The position numbers and the translations under genes were made by a program. DNA of 12,694 bases from Clostridiales bacterium. Its GTDB lineage: Bacteria; Bacillota; Clostridia; Oscillospirales; Oscillospiraceae. The stretch covers positions 1-12,694 of the forward strand of contig JAHAEW010000090.1 of assembly GCA_018374635.1 (NCBI GenBank), written 5' to 3'. Position 1 is the stretch's first letter. Every line of letters begins with the position of its first letter. Below the pieces are notes generated by a model, which saw only the letters and a list, made by a program, of their open reading frames with translations, had not been told where the DNA came from and searched no databases. Below are positions 6,401-12,694 of the stretch, piece after piece.

Positions 6401-6447
6401 CTCTTAGAAATAGATAATCTGGAGAATATATTTGAGGGGGGAAGCCG

Positions 6448-6807
6448 ATGACGGAACATGATTTGACCGAGAGCCAGTTAGTCGGCTCCCGTATTCGAGA
6501 TGCGCGGATCAATCGCCGGATGAGCCAGGCCGATCTTGCAGCGAAGGCCAATATCTCGCTGCCGCATATCAGCAATATCGAAAAAGGCAAGACGAGCATG
6601 AAGTTGGAAACTTTTATCCGAATCATCGAAGCCCTGCAAGTATCTGCTGATTCCCTCCTTCGGCCCGATGTGCCGGAGGTGAGAAGCCTATACCAGAGCG
6701 AGTTTGACGAGCTGCTGGCCGACTGCTCTCCCAAGGAGCTGGATTCCATCCTGAAGATTGTTCGTGAGTTGAAATCCACTATGGCCAGACGGGATGACAA
6801 TACCTGA
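6448..6807 (+). CDS. XRE-family transcriptional regulator, 119 aa
   Basis: A second Cro/CI-type regulator, divergent from and paralogous to the one at 5929-6306. The helix-turn-helix domain spans about residues 12-72: VGSRIRDARINRRMSQADLA, then LPHISNIEKGKTSMKLETF, then IIEALQVSADSLL. The tail FDELLADCSPKELDSILKIV (about 86-105) matches the neighbour's C-terminal extension. GAGGGGGG stands six bases before the ATG, and a terminator follows at 6814. Two related repressors back to back across shared operator motifs recall phage CI/Cro-type switches and integrative-element control modules. Which promoters each one controls cannot be told from sequence alone. Confidence 0.93.
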   Translation: MTEHDLTESQLVGSRIRDARINRRMSQADLAAKANISLPHISNIEKGKTSMKLETFIRIIEALQVSADSLLRPDVPEVRSLYQSEFDELLADCSPKELDSILKIVRELKSTMARRDDNT

Positions 6808-6813
6808 AAAATT

Positions 6814-6846
6814 GCGAGCTGGAATTGCCGGCTCGCTTCTTTTTTT
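6814..6846 (+). terminator. Rho-independent terminator after the plus-strand XRE gene
   Basis: GCGAGC (6814-6819) pairs with GCTCGC (6831-6836), extended inward by a T-G pair and GG/CC, around a five-base loop. TTCTTTTTTT follows at 6837-6846. It starts seven bases after the stop codon. Confidence 0.9.
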
Positions 6847-6853
6847 CTCATCT

Positions 6854-6889
6854 ATCGACCAGAAGTCAAGGTGTTGACTTCTGGTCGAT
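6854..6889. repeat. Palindromic element, right copy
   Basis: A perfect 16-bp inverted repeat: ATCGACCAGAAGTCAA (6854-6869), loop GGTG, TTGACTTCTGGTCGAT (6874-6889). It lies just after the XRE terminator and is followed by only a weak T-rich stretch (TTTTGTTATT). By eye about 30 of 36 positions match the copy at 5879-5916, so the two bracket the regulator pair. A second terminator is an alternative reading for this copy alone. Confidence 0.85.
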
Positions 6890-6890
6890 T

Positions 6891-6917
6891 TTGTTATTAG
6901 TCTGCAGATTATATAAT
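6891..6917 (+). promoter_or_regulatory. Possible promoter for the rightward genes
   Basis: TATAAT at 6912-6917 with TTGTTA at 6891-6896, spacer 15 bases (shorter than usual). It stands 34 bases before the ATG at 6952 and downstream of the terminator and palindrome. The -10 is good and the -35 is weak. Confidence 0.5.
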
Positions 6918-6951
6918 GGCCTGGAAGAGAAATAACACAGGGGGAGCAAAT

Positions 6952-7203
6952 ATGTCAGATCTGACCATTCAAAATAGAGAGTCAGAGCAGGAAGTTATGC
7001 CATCATTTGATTTCCTGCTGGAGAGGGAAACGGAACGAAACACCCTTTTAGCGGAACATCGTGCCTGGTTAAAGGAAATCAAGCGGGAACGCCCACTTCC
7101 CAAAACACATTACCGTGTGGCGGTATCATGTGTCCGGCGCAACTGTACAGAAATATGCGAAATACAGTGCGGCATTGGATGCCATCGCACAAAATGCTCC
7201 TGA
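6952..7203 (+). pseudogene. 5' remnant of a recombinase-like gene, then out of frame
   Basis: The start at 6952 follows GGGGGAGC. The first ~60 residues (MSDLTIQNRESEQEV, PSFDFLLERETERNTLLAEH, WLKEIKRERPLPKTHYRVAV) look like the N-terminal extension I associate with recombinase-family proteins of clostridial mobile elements, where an RVAVY-type strand would open the catalytic domain. After about 7120 this frame yields only a Cys/Arg-rich tail, while a ParB-like sequence starts in the next frame. The simplest reading is a deletion that joined the 5' end of this gene to the 3' part of another. The family recall is from memory and should be searched. It could be expressed as an 83-aa peptide. 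Confidence 0.65.
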
Positions 7204-7621
7204 GCTTGTTCCGCACATTCTTTCCGGGGCATATAAGATTTCTTTCGAAAATATCGTTGCTCTATCAGAAATGGGACCCGAAGAATTGAAAACACTTAGT
7301 AGAAAAATCGGGAAAAACCCCTATGCTTTCGCTCGTTATAGTGAATCGAGACGATGCCTTTATTCCGACGTTTCTGCCAAGCTCGGTACAGCGGCGGCAG
7401 AGCAGCCGGCAATCAAGACGATGCCCGCCTATGACCCGGATGCGGAAGTTGCTGGACTTACTCTTACGATCCCCTCCTGGATGAGCTCCATCGACCGGAC
7501 AAAGTCCATGGCACATTTGGAAGCAATCTCACCTGCTGCCAGGCAAAACCTCTTGGCAGCGTTGACTGAATTAGAAGGAAAAATCCAGGAAATGCTCAGT
7601 GCAATTGAGGGGGAATCCTAA
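7115..7621 (+). pseudogene. 5'-truncated ParB-like DNA-binding protein
   Basis: Recognisable from about 7130: VSGATVQKYAKYSAALDAIA, then PELVPHILSGAYKISFENIV and SEMGPEELKTLSRKIGK, the helix-turn-helix pattern of ParB-related proteins. The last part (AAARQNLLAALTELEGKIQE-like helix near the end) is helical and may pair subunits. The first codon, GTG at 7115, has no ribosome site, and its frame lies within the preceding remnant, so the N-terminal part of the gene is missing. Its stop shares bases with the next gene's start (TAATG), showing that the two once formed a coupled pair. Translation could reach it only by frameshifting from the 6952 ORF or by a weak internal start. Confidence 0.7.
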
Positions 7622-8490
7622 TGGAAGATTATAGTATGTTTGTTCCCAATGTTCACTTCGAACAGATTCCCATCAAGAACCTCGTATCCAATCAGGAGTA
7701 CCAGAGAAATATTTCCGAACAGCATGTGCTGAATGCTGCGGCACACTTTGATTTATATCAGATCAACCCTGTGAAGGTAAGCCGTCGAAACGGGGTCAAC
7801 TATGTCTTCAATGGCCAGCACACAGTGGAGATCGTCGCACTGGCCTCTGGCTCTCGTGAAACGCCAGTCTGGTGCATGATATACGATGATCTAAACTACG
7901 AGCACGAGGCAGATATCTTCGCCAACCAGATGAAGTTTGTCAAACCGCTCCGTCCCTATGAAGTGTTTATGGCAAATGTGGAAGCCGGGAATCAGGAGCA
8001 GCTTATGATCAAAGATCTGGTAGAGTCTTATTCTCTTTCCATTGGCCAGGTCAGAAACTATGGCGTTGTCTGTGCTGTCTCCACGCTTGAAAATATATAT
8101 GAGCGGTTCGGTTATCACGTACTTGATCGAACACTCAGACTCTGCGTAGGTACCTGGGAGGGCGATATGAATTCGCTGTCCGCCAATATGCTCAACGGAA
8201 TCGCCAGATTGGTCTACACGTTCGGCGATGCCCTGAAAGATGAGACCTTTAAGGAAAAGGTAGGGGAAATGTCGGTCAAGCTGCTTTCGAGAACAGCCAA
8301 GGAACGACGCCCCGGTTCTATGGGCTATGCCGTGGCGATGCTTCTGGCCTATAACCGCAAATGCAAATATCCGCTCAAATGGACCAAGCTCTACGAGAAG
8401 AATGTGGGGAACAATGAAGGACTGGACATTGATACGGATATGGACGAGGATGAGGGCGGGGACTCTTTTGAGGGAGCCGCCAAAGAATAA
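7621..8490 (+). CDS. DUF6551-type ParB-like protein, 289 aa
   Basis: The N-terminus matches the ParB/Srx-like fold: QIPIKNLVSNQEYQRNI (about 15-31), a helix, then INPVKVSRRNGVNYVFNGQH (about 48-67), where NGQHT replaces the DGxHR box of classical ParB. I associate this layout with the DUF6551 family in Firmicutes mobile elements (from memory). The middle (about 110-150) has a helix-turn-helix-like pattern (VESYSLSIGQVRNYGVVCAV). The end is acidic (DIDTDMDEDEGG), typical of an unstructured tail. The ATG at 7621 follows GAGGGGG and is coupled to the previous stop. A role in element maintenance or DNA binding, formerly with the truncated upstream partner, is inferred. Whether it binds or hydrolyses CTP cannot be told here. 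Confidence 0.85.
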   Translation: MEDYSMFVPNVHFEQIPIKNLVSNQEYQRNISEQHVLNAAAHFDLYQINPVKVSRRNGVNYVFNGQHTVEIVALASGSRETPVWCMIYDDLNYEHEADIFANQMKFVKPLRPYEVFMANVEAGNQEQLMIKDLVESYSLSIGQVRNYGVVCAVSTLENIYERFGYHVLDRTLRLCVGTWEGDMNSLSANMLNGIARLVYTFGDALKDETFKEKVGEMSVKLLSRTAKERRPGSMGYAVAMLLAYNRKCKYPLKWTKLYEKNVGNNEGLDIDTDMDEDEGGDSFEGAAKE

Positions 8491-8495
8491 GCAAA

Positions 8496-8521
8496 CGGAC
8501 GGTTCCACCAGGAATCGTCCG
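8496..8521. terminator. Bidirectional terminator between convergent genes
   Basis: CGGACGGTTCC (8496-8506) pairs with GGAATCGTCCG (8511-8521), with one G-T pair, around ACCA. It lies between the stop at 8490 (plus) and the stop of hipA at 8534 (minus). On the minus strand it is followed by the T-rich stretch TTTGCTTATTCTTT. The plus-strand side is less T-rich. Confidence 0.75.
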
Positions 8522-8533
8522 CTTGTGATCTTA

Positions 8534-9790
8534 TCATGGAAGGGAAAAGGCAGGGCGCATATACTCTATCGCTCCTCGGCTGAGACCATACTGCCCGGCC
8601 AGCCGTTCCCAGTGTCCGGATACTGTTTTGCAGACCTCCTCTGCAGCCTGTTCCGCTTCCTGCGGGGCAAGGCCGAAATAATCGGCTACCTCCAGCGCCA
8701 AATCCAAGTCAATGGTGTTATCATATTCACTCACATTGAGGGAAAGCCGGTCCCCCGAGGGGACTGGGTTCACATCATAGAGAGGGGCCAGCCGCCAGCC
8801 GGTGGGTGTCAGGAGGAAACCGTGGTTGCGCAGGTGGTCGTCAGTATTGGATACCGCCATGCTGAACACGATTCGCTTCCACAGCTCGGCCAGATCCTGC
8901 CGGGGTGATGCCCCGTTGGCCCGGATGAACGCCGCCAGATCCAGATAGCTGCTTCCGTCCGCTGCCGAGGCTCCATCGGTCTTGCCCAGCAGGGTCATGG
9001 CGGAGGCGAAGTGGATGCGGCGGCTGCCATTTCGGTCAAATCGCTTGACGAGAAAGGTGCTGCCGGTCTTGGAGAACGTCTCCAATTTGGATTCCGGAAC
9101 ATCCAGCCCGCAGAGCCGTGCCAGGTCATGGACGACCTTCTCCCACGCACCGCTGTTATATTCATCATGCTTGGAAGGGAACTTGGCGATCCACAAGGCG
9201 CCATCTGTGGCCTGCACCGTAGCTTTGGGTCTTGCACCGCCCAAGGAGGAGCCAGGGGCCAGAAGCTCACGTAGCCATTTTTCATTCAGGCCACTCTCAT
9301 CGTTCTCGAAAGCGATAGAGGCGTTTTCCAGCGTCCGAAGGTTTACCCACGGAGGCGTCGCAAACGCTTTATCGTTCGAAAGAAATTCGCCCCCTTCTTC
9401 CAGGCTGAACCGCAGCGCCCCCATACGGGATTCGTCATAGACACCCAACAGGAAATCGCTCTCCGTAAGCTTTCGGGGTTTTCGGTCTTCTTTTCTGGCA
9501 TCGATGGCCTCCTTGCGCCTCATCAGCAGGCGTCCCCAGCGATCCGGGCAGGAGTCGGAAAACAGGCCAAAGAGCTGCTTGTTCAGCGGCACATACTGCC
9601 GCCCACGGTAGAGGGCCAGATCCGGGTCCAGAGAGAAGGAACTCTCGGCAGATGACAGCCAGGCCGGATCATACTCAAAGGAAAAGGTCTCCTGTCCGCG
9701 GACGAAGCCACAGCGCAGCCGCCCCAGCAGGGTGGGTGCCTCTCCACGCCAATTTTCATATACATAGATGGTCTTTTCGTCCTGCGCCAT
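8534..9790 (-). CDS. hipA: HipA-type serine/threonine kinase toxin, 418 aa
   Basis: Toxin of a HipBA pair. In Escherichia coli HipA phosphorylates glutamyl-tRNA synthetase; here the target is not known. Kinase features in order: SSLGGARPKA (181-190, the flexible loop, with S182 at the position of the regulatory phospho-serine S150), IAKFPS (201-206), FLVKRFDR (246-253), SNTDDHLRNHGF (314-325, with D317 and N322 matching catalytic D309 and N314) and LAPLYDVNP (334-342, D339 as the metal-binding Asp). The length is close to the family norm of about 440. The N-terminal subdomain (YVYENWRGEAPTLLGRL onward) is present. AAAGGAGAG precedes the ATG, three bases after the hipB stop. All catalytic residues are present, so it should be active. 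Confidence 0.95.
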   Translation of the reverse strand: MAQDEKTIYVYENWRGEAPTLLGRLRCGFVRGQETFSFEYDPAWLSSAESSFSLDPDLALYRGRQYVPLNKQLFGLFSDSCPDRWGRLLMRRKEAIDARKEDRKPRKLTESDFLLGVYDESRMGALRFSLEEGGEFLSNDKAFATPPWVNLRTLENASIAFENDESGLNEKWLRELLAPGSSLGGARPKATVQATDGALWIAKFPSKHDEYNSGAWEKVVHDLARLCGLDVPESKLETFSKTGSTFLVKRFDRNGSRRIHFASAMTLLGKTDGASAADGSSYLDLAAFIRANGASPRQDLAELWKRIVFSMAVSNTDDHLRNHGFLLTPTGWRLAPLYDVNPVPSGDRLSLNVSEYDNTIDLDLALEVADYFGLAPQEAEQAAEEVCKTVSGHWERLAGQYGLSRGAIEYMRPAFSLP

Positions 9791-9793
9791 TGG

Positions 9794-10114
9794 CTACTCT
9801 CCTTTCTTGGGCGCCCGCCGTCTGGTGGGCAGCGCCAGATCTTGCAGTTTCCTGCCGAATTCATCATCTTTTGCAATAAGCAGCAGGTTGCTGTCCATAT
9901 TGTTTAATGCGTGCAACACAGCGGCATAGGAGCCGATGGATACCGTAGGGGTGCCTTTCTCAATGGATATAAGCGTGGCTCGGCTGATCCCGGCACGCTC
10001 TGCTACCAATTCCAAGCTTAACTTCCTGCGCAGTCGGGCCAGGCGAATCTGCTCACCCATCTGTGCCAGGATCTCCCGTGTTTGCGGCATGATGACCGCA
10101 GCTTTTTTTGCCAT
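9794..10114 (-). CDS. hipB: HipB-type XRE antitoxin, 106 aa
   Basis: The helix-turn-helix lies at about residues 22-76: QIRLARLRRKLSLELVAERA, then GISRATLISIEKGTPTVSIG and a helix ending in LHALNN. A basic tail follows (PTRRRAPKKGE). Such proteins bind their own promoter and neutralise the HipA kinase placed directly downstream. Start 10114 is chosen because AGGAGG lies nine bases ahead; a TTG two codons earlier is too close to it. It is the first gene of the pair, in usual antitoxin-toxin order. A promoter with TTGACA lies just upstream, so the pair can be expressed independently of the recombinase gene, which reads in the same direction with no terminator between. Confidence 0.93.
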   Translation of the reverse strand: MAKKAAVIMPQTREILAQMGEQIRLARLRRKLSLELVAERAGISRATLISIEKGTPTVSIGSYAAVLHALNNMDSNLLLIAKDDEFGRKLQDLALPTRRRAPKKGE

Positions 10115-10139
10115 GCACAATCGCCTCCTAACATAAATT

Positions 10140-10168
10140 ATACTATATTATTTCGGCGATTATGTCAA
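10140..10168 (-). promoter_or_regulatory. hipBA promoter and probable operator
   Basis: Perfect -35 TTGACA (plus-strand 10163-10168), 17-base spacer, -10 TAGTAT (10140-10145); another TATAAT lies three bases further on. TATAATT and TAAT words recur almost symmetrically around CGCCGAAA, which could be HipB binding sites. The promoter lies in the 69-base gap after the recombinase gene. Confidence 0.75.
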
Positions 10169-10183
10169 TTATATTTGAAGTTA

Positions 10184-11827
10184 TTAACTTTCTTTTTCCA
10201 GACGTTCTTCGATAAGATACCCTCCTCCGAAGATAATGTCCAGTCTCCCGTCGGGATACACCTTTACACATTCGATCATCTGGTGGACGATGGTATCGTC
10301 GTACTCCATCTTTTTGGATGCTCGGTCGGCGATGATCTGCTGTAGTTGAAGGATTCGGCTGTCATTCGCCTGATCGGAAGCAAGTGCTTCTTCGAGTTTC
10401 TGAATCCGTCCTTGCAGGAGTTCAATGGTATCGGAAAGTTCCTTGAATTCAGCTTCGTGACTCTCGATACCCTCTCCGCTTTCCGCGCTCTCATTGATAA
10501 GAGATACCATTTTTCGATTCAGCCCATCTATTTTCCGCCGGAGCAGGTCGATCTCATCTGTGCCTCCGGTTAGGCCGGTTGTTTCACCAATGGTTGCCCG
10601 CATGAGTGCCATATAAGTGGCCTGGTCTTCCTCGTTGAATCGGTTGATTGCCCGAACAATAGCGGCGTGGAGGGCAGTCTCATCTACCGTGAGCGAGGTT
10701 TTGCAGTAGCGCTTCCCATAGTCTAAGCGGCTGATGCACCGCCAGACAACTCGCTTTTTCCCTCGGGATGTCCAAGTCACGCGCTTATATCGGCTTCCGC
10801 ATTCGGCGCAGATCATCACATTGGATAGTGCGTACCGGGAGTATTTTCCGGTGGCTGTGGTAGCCGTTTTGGTGGAATTTGGCTCCCGGCTCATCCGCCT
10901 GGCGAGTTCTTCCTGCGTTTTGTGAAAGAGCTCTCGGCTAATGATACCAACATGGCTATTCTGTACATAGTACATGGGTGCCTCACCTGTGTTTTTGCGG
11001 CGAACCTTGCCAATACAGTCAATTGTGACCGTCTTTTGAAGGATGCTGTCACCGCAGTATCCTTCATTCCGAAGAATACCCTTAATCATGCTCGCAGAGA
11101 AGGAGAAACGTTTTCCTGGTATCTGGAGATTTTCTTCTCTGAGTTTGGTTGAGATCCGGTTGATGGTTTCACCTGACAGGTACATATTGAAGATCCTCTC
11201 CACGACGGATGCCTCCTCCGGGATGATCTCCGGTTCTCCGTCTGCACCCTTGCGGTATCCCAGAAGGCACTTATAGTTGAATATGGGCTTGCCCTCCTGA
11301 AATCGCTTACGAAAAGTCCAGGTGACATTCTTGCTGATGCTTTCGGATTCGGACTGTGCGAACCCTGCGTAGATGACCAGATAGAGTTCGCTGTCGATTT
11401 GCAGTGTGTCTATATTTTGCTCCTCGAAGTAGATGCCAATCCCTCTTGCCCTGAGCATTCGCACATGGTCCAGGCAGTCCACTGTATTACGGGCGAAGCG
11501 GGAAACGGATTTCGTGATGATATAGTCGATTTTCCCAGACAAGCAGTCGTTGATCATCTTCTGAAACTGGGGTCGCTTATCTGCACATGTCCCGGAGATG
11601 CCCTCATCTGCGTAGAGTCCAGCAAACTCCCATTCGGGTTTAGCGGCAATCATCTCGGTATATACCTTCTTCTGGTTGGTATAGGATGTGAGCTGCTCCT
11701 CGCTGTCGGTGGATACCCGGCAGTAGGCAGCAACCCGCCGCTGATGATACTGCTCCCTGTTGACGATCAGAGAGCGCTTTGGCTCAATAACTGATATTGT
11801 TTTCTTTGGTATCTTGGTTACATTCAT
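10184..11827 (-). CDS. Large serine recombinase, 547 aa
   Basis: A site-specific recombinase that would integrate or excise a mobile element by serine-mediated double-strand exchange. The catalytic domain holds AAYCRVSTDSEEQ (nucleophile S39), DEGISGT (74-80), SVSRFARN (107-114) and the long helix after YAGFAQSESESISKNV. A recombinase domain follows (about 185-300, GYRKG, INRISTKLREENL, ILRNEGYCG), then a zinc ribbon (CAECG at 340-344, C364, C375), a coiled coil (about 425-510) and a C-terminal strand pair. Length and layout fit the TndX/TnpX-like group of clostridial elements. Start 11827 (MNVTKIP) has GGAG nine bases ahead; upstream in-frame starts lie inside the overlapping small ORF. All key residues are present, so it is probably functional. 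The att sites are not identified. Confidence 0.95.
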   Translation of the reverse strand: MNVTKIPKKTISVIEPKRSLIVNREQYHQRRVAAYCRVSTDSEEQLTSYTNQKKVYTEMIAAKPEWEFAGLYADEGISGTCADKRPQFQKMINDCLSGKIDYIITKSVSRFARNTVDCLDHVRMLRARGIGIYFEEQNIDTLQIDSELYLVIYAGFAQSESESISKNVTWTFRKRFQEGKPIFNYKCLLGYRKGADGEPEIIPEEASVVERIFNMYLSGETINRISTKLREENLQIPGKRFSFSASMIKGILRNEGYCGDSILQKTVTIDCIGKVRRKNTGEAPMYYVQNSHVGIISRELFHKTQEELARRMSREPNSTKTATTATGKYSRYALSNVMICAECGSRYKRVTWTSRGKKRVVWRCISRLDYGKRYCKTSLTVDETALHAAIVRAINRFNEEDQATYMALMRATIGETTGLTGGTDEIDLLRRKIDGLNRKMVSLINESAESGEGIESHEAEFKELSDTIELLQGRIQKLEEALASDQANDSRILQLQQIIADRASKKMEYDDTIVHQMIECVKVYPDGRLDIIFGGGYLIEERLEKES

Positions 11828-12080
11828 TTTCTTCATCTCCGATCTCGACATCGGTCTTGGTATGTAGGACCACCTTTCCTCCGCTGCCAAGTGTCAGGTA
11901 GGCGGCGATGTCACTAAAGTAAGCCGGGCTGAATTCCTCCTGGGGAGTCATCAGACTTACCCGCTTTCGGGCGATGGATGCAGCAATCTGTAGATGGGTA
12001 TCGCTCTCAGCATAGAGCCGCTCTGCCATTTCAATTGTTTTGACGATAATCAGAGTATGATTGTTTCTTAATAGGAACAC
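11784..12080 (-). CDS. Small ORF overlapping the recombinase start, 98 aa
   Basis: Coding character is fair: a helical segment (MAERLYAESDTHLQIAASIA), then MTPQEEFSPAYFSDIAAYLT, a short strand pair (GGKVVLHTKTDVEIG) and an acidic tail. The family is not recognised. It overlaps the recombinase gene by 44 bases in another frame, the arrangement of a coupled gene pair, and a possible promoter lies upstream. The start is unsure: GTG at 12080 and ATG at 12029 both lack a good ribosome site, and a CTG near 12053 is conceivable. The 5' end may be damaged, or a leaderless or non-ATG start may be used. It may assist or regulate the recombinase (inference). Confidence 0.6.
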   Translation of the reverse strand: MFLLRNNHTLIIVKTIEMAERLYAESDTHLQIAASIARKRVSLMTPQEEFSPAYFSDIAAYLTLGSGGKVVLHTKTDVEIGDEENECNQDTKENNISY

Positions 12081-12120
12081 TGTAAATACAAGGCTTTTCG
12101 GAGCCTACGAACCACAAAAA

Positions 12121-12148
12121 ATAATATTTGATCTATCACATTACACAA
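12121..12148 (-). promoter_or_regulatory. Possible promoter of the small ORF and recombinase
   Basis: On the minus strand TTGTGT (12143-12148) and TATTAT (12121-12126) are separated by 16 bases. The -10 is five of six to consensus and the -35 is weak. It stands about 40 bases before the first possible start at 12080, flush against the terminator hairpin. Confidence 0.5.
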
Positions 12149-12183
12149 AAAGCCGTCCGGCGTTCAAATCGGACGGCTTTTTT
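12147..12183. terminator. Bidirectional rho-independent terminator
   Basis: GCCGTCCG (12152-12159) pairs with CGGACGGC (12170-12177) around a ten-base loop. T6 follows at 12178-12183 and A5 precedes at 12147-12151, so it works in both directions. It stands between two divergently starting genes, an unexpected place unless it insulates, attenuates the rightward gene, or marks an old element edge. Confidence 0.88.
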
Positions 12184-12271
12184 GCGTGGATAGACCGGAA
12201 GGAGGCAGAAAAATAATTACAGAAATTTAGCCATCAAAATTGTGCAACTTTCACAAAAAGGAGGATAGTGA

Positions 12272-12694
12272 ATGGCAGATGAAAAATTGAACACAGGCTC
12301 CGGTGAGGAGAAGCTCCCGGAGGCTCCGGCTCCTGTTACGGCTGACGGGCCCCAGGCTCCTGCTCCCGAACAGGCCGCCGCTCCCACACCTCAGCAGGAG
12401 GGGCCTGTCCAGCCCGAACCCGGTGATGTGGTAGTGTCCTTTGACAAAATCAATGAGCTGATGAATGAAAAGCGGCAGACAGCCCGGGCCGAGGTAGAAA
12501 AAGAGGAGGCGACAAAAGAGCCGGAGGAGAAAACACAGGAGGAACCTCCCGCCGCAGGGGATGGCGAACCGAAAAAGGCCCGCCGGGGCCGTCCTCCAAA
12601 AGAGGAAAAAGCGGAGCCTGCTGGCAAGGAGGCGGCGAAGCCCCGCAAGGGCCGCCCACCCAAGGCGGATAAGGCGGCCCCCGGCGAGGCCACG
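12272..12694 (+). CDS. Partial AT-hook protein, probable N-terminus of a ParB-family protein
   Basis: The ORF is open to the window edge: 141 codons without a stop. AAAGGAGG lies seven bases before the ATG. Residues 1-50 are Pro/Ala/Gln/Glu-rich and disordered. VVVSFDKINELMNEKRQ (53-69) is one short folded or helical motif. Two AT-hooks follow, RRGRPPK (104-110) and PRKGRPPK (124-131), which bind the minor groove of AT-rich DNA. From memory this opening belongs to the long-N-terminus ParB/RepB/Spo0J-type partition proteins of clostridial conjugative elements; the ParB domain itself would lie outside the window. The rest of the gene should decide this. A chromatin-like AT-hook protein of another kind is the alternative. 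Confidence 0.75.
   Translation, partial: MADEKLNTGSGEEKLPEAPAPVTADGPQAPAPEQAAAPTPQQEGPVQPEPGDVVVSFDKINELMNEKRQTARAEVEKEEATKEPEEKTQEEPPAAGDGEPKKARRGRPPKEEKAEPAGKEAAKPRKGRPPKADKAAPGEAT

Noticed and set aside
8982..9440. Plus-strand ORF of 152 codons over hipA
   Set aside because: It is antisense to the HipA kinase core; no ribosome site or family features.

Overview
The window looks like accessory, conjugative-element-type DNA from a gut Clostridia-class Firmicute. The signs are strong AGGAGG-type ribosome sites, AT-rich -10 boxes between fairly GC-rich genes, a large zinc-ribbon serine recombinase, ParB-like proteins, paired XRE regulators, and many short overlapping genes of unknown function. 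The host and element assignment is inference from gene families. No tRNA, rRNA or CRISPR array was seen.

Left part (1-5863). A plus-strand terminator near the left edge ends something outside the window. From about 5800 down to 333 runs one compact minus-strand operon. Its order is: metallophosphoesterase (239 aa), acidic unknown protein (116 aa), unknown protein (414 aa), second metallophosphoesterase (187 aa), a two-domain 294-aa protein with an internal start, a possible small antitoxin-like protein (74 aa), an unknown protein (103 aa), a frameshifted resolvase-domain gene, and an unknown acidic protein (119 aa). The first seven genes overlap by 1-8 bases. The operon ends at a perfect 18-bp-stem terminator. 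Its promoter has a good -10 box, no good -35, and two 17-bp direct repeats just upstream.

Middle (5879-8521). Two divergent paralogous XRE regulators face each other across an operator-rich gap, like a two-repressor switch. The pair is bracketed by two near-identical ~37-bp palindromes, one 3' of each gene. To the right, on the plus strand, is what looks like a deletion scar: the first ~60 codons of a recombinase-like gene joined out of frame to the 3' part of a ParB-like DNA-binding gene. An intact DUF6551/ParB-like gene follows it. A bidirectional terminator separates these from the genes converging from the right.

Right part (8534-12694). On the minus strand lie a hipBA toxin-antitoxin pair with its own promoter, a large serine recombinase of 547 aa, and a small ORF overlapping the recombinase start. 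A strong hairpin terminator lies in the divergent gap. At the right edge a plus-strand gene begins and runs out of the window. It encodes a disordered, Pro/Ala/Glu-rich N-terminus with two AT-hooks and is probably a ParB-family partition protein of the element.

Taken together: partition-type proteins, recombinase, toxin-antitoxin and a regulatory switch are maintenance and mobility functions. The double-phosphoesterase operon is uncharacterised cargo and the best candidate for an undescribed system. At least two genes are broken, so the region is partly decayed.
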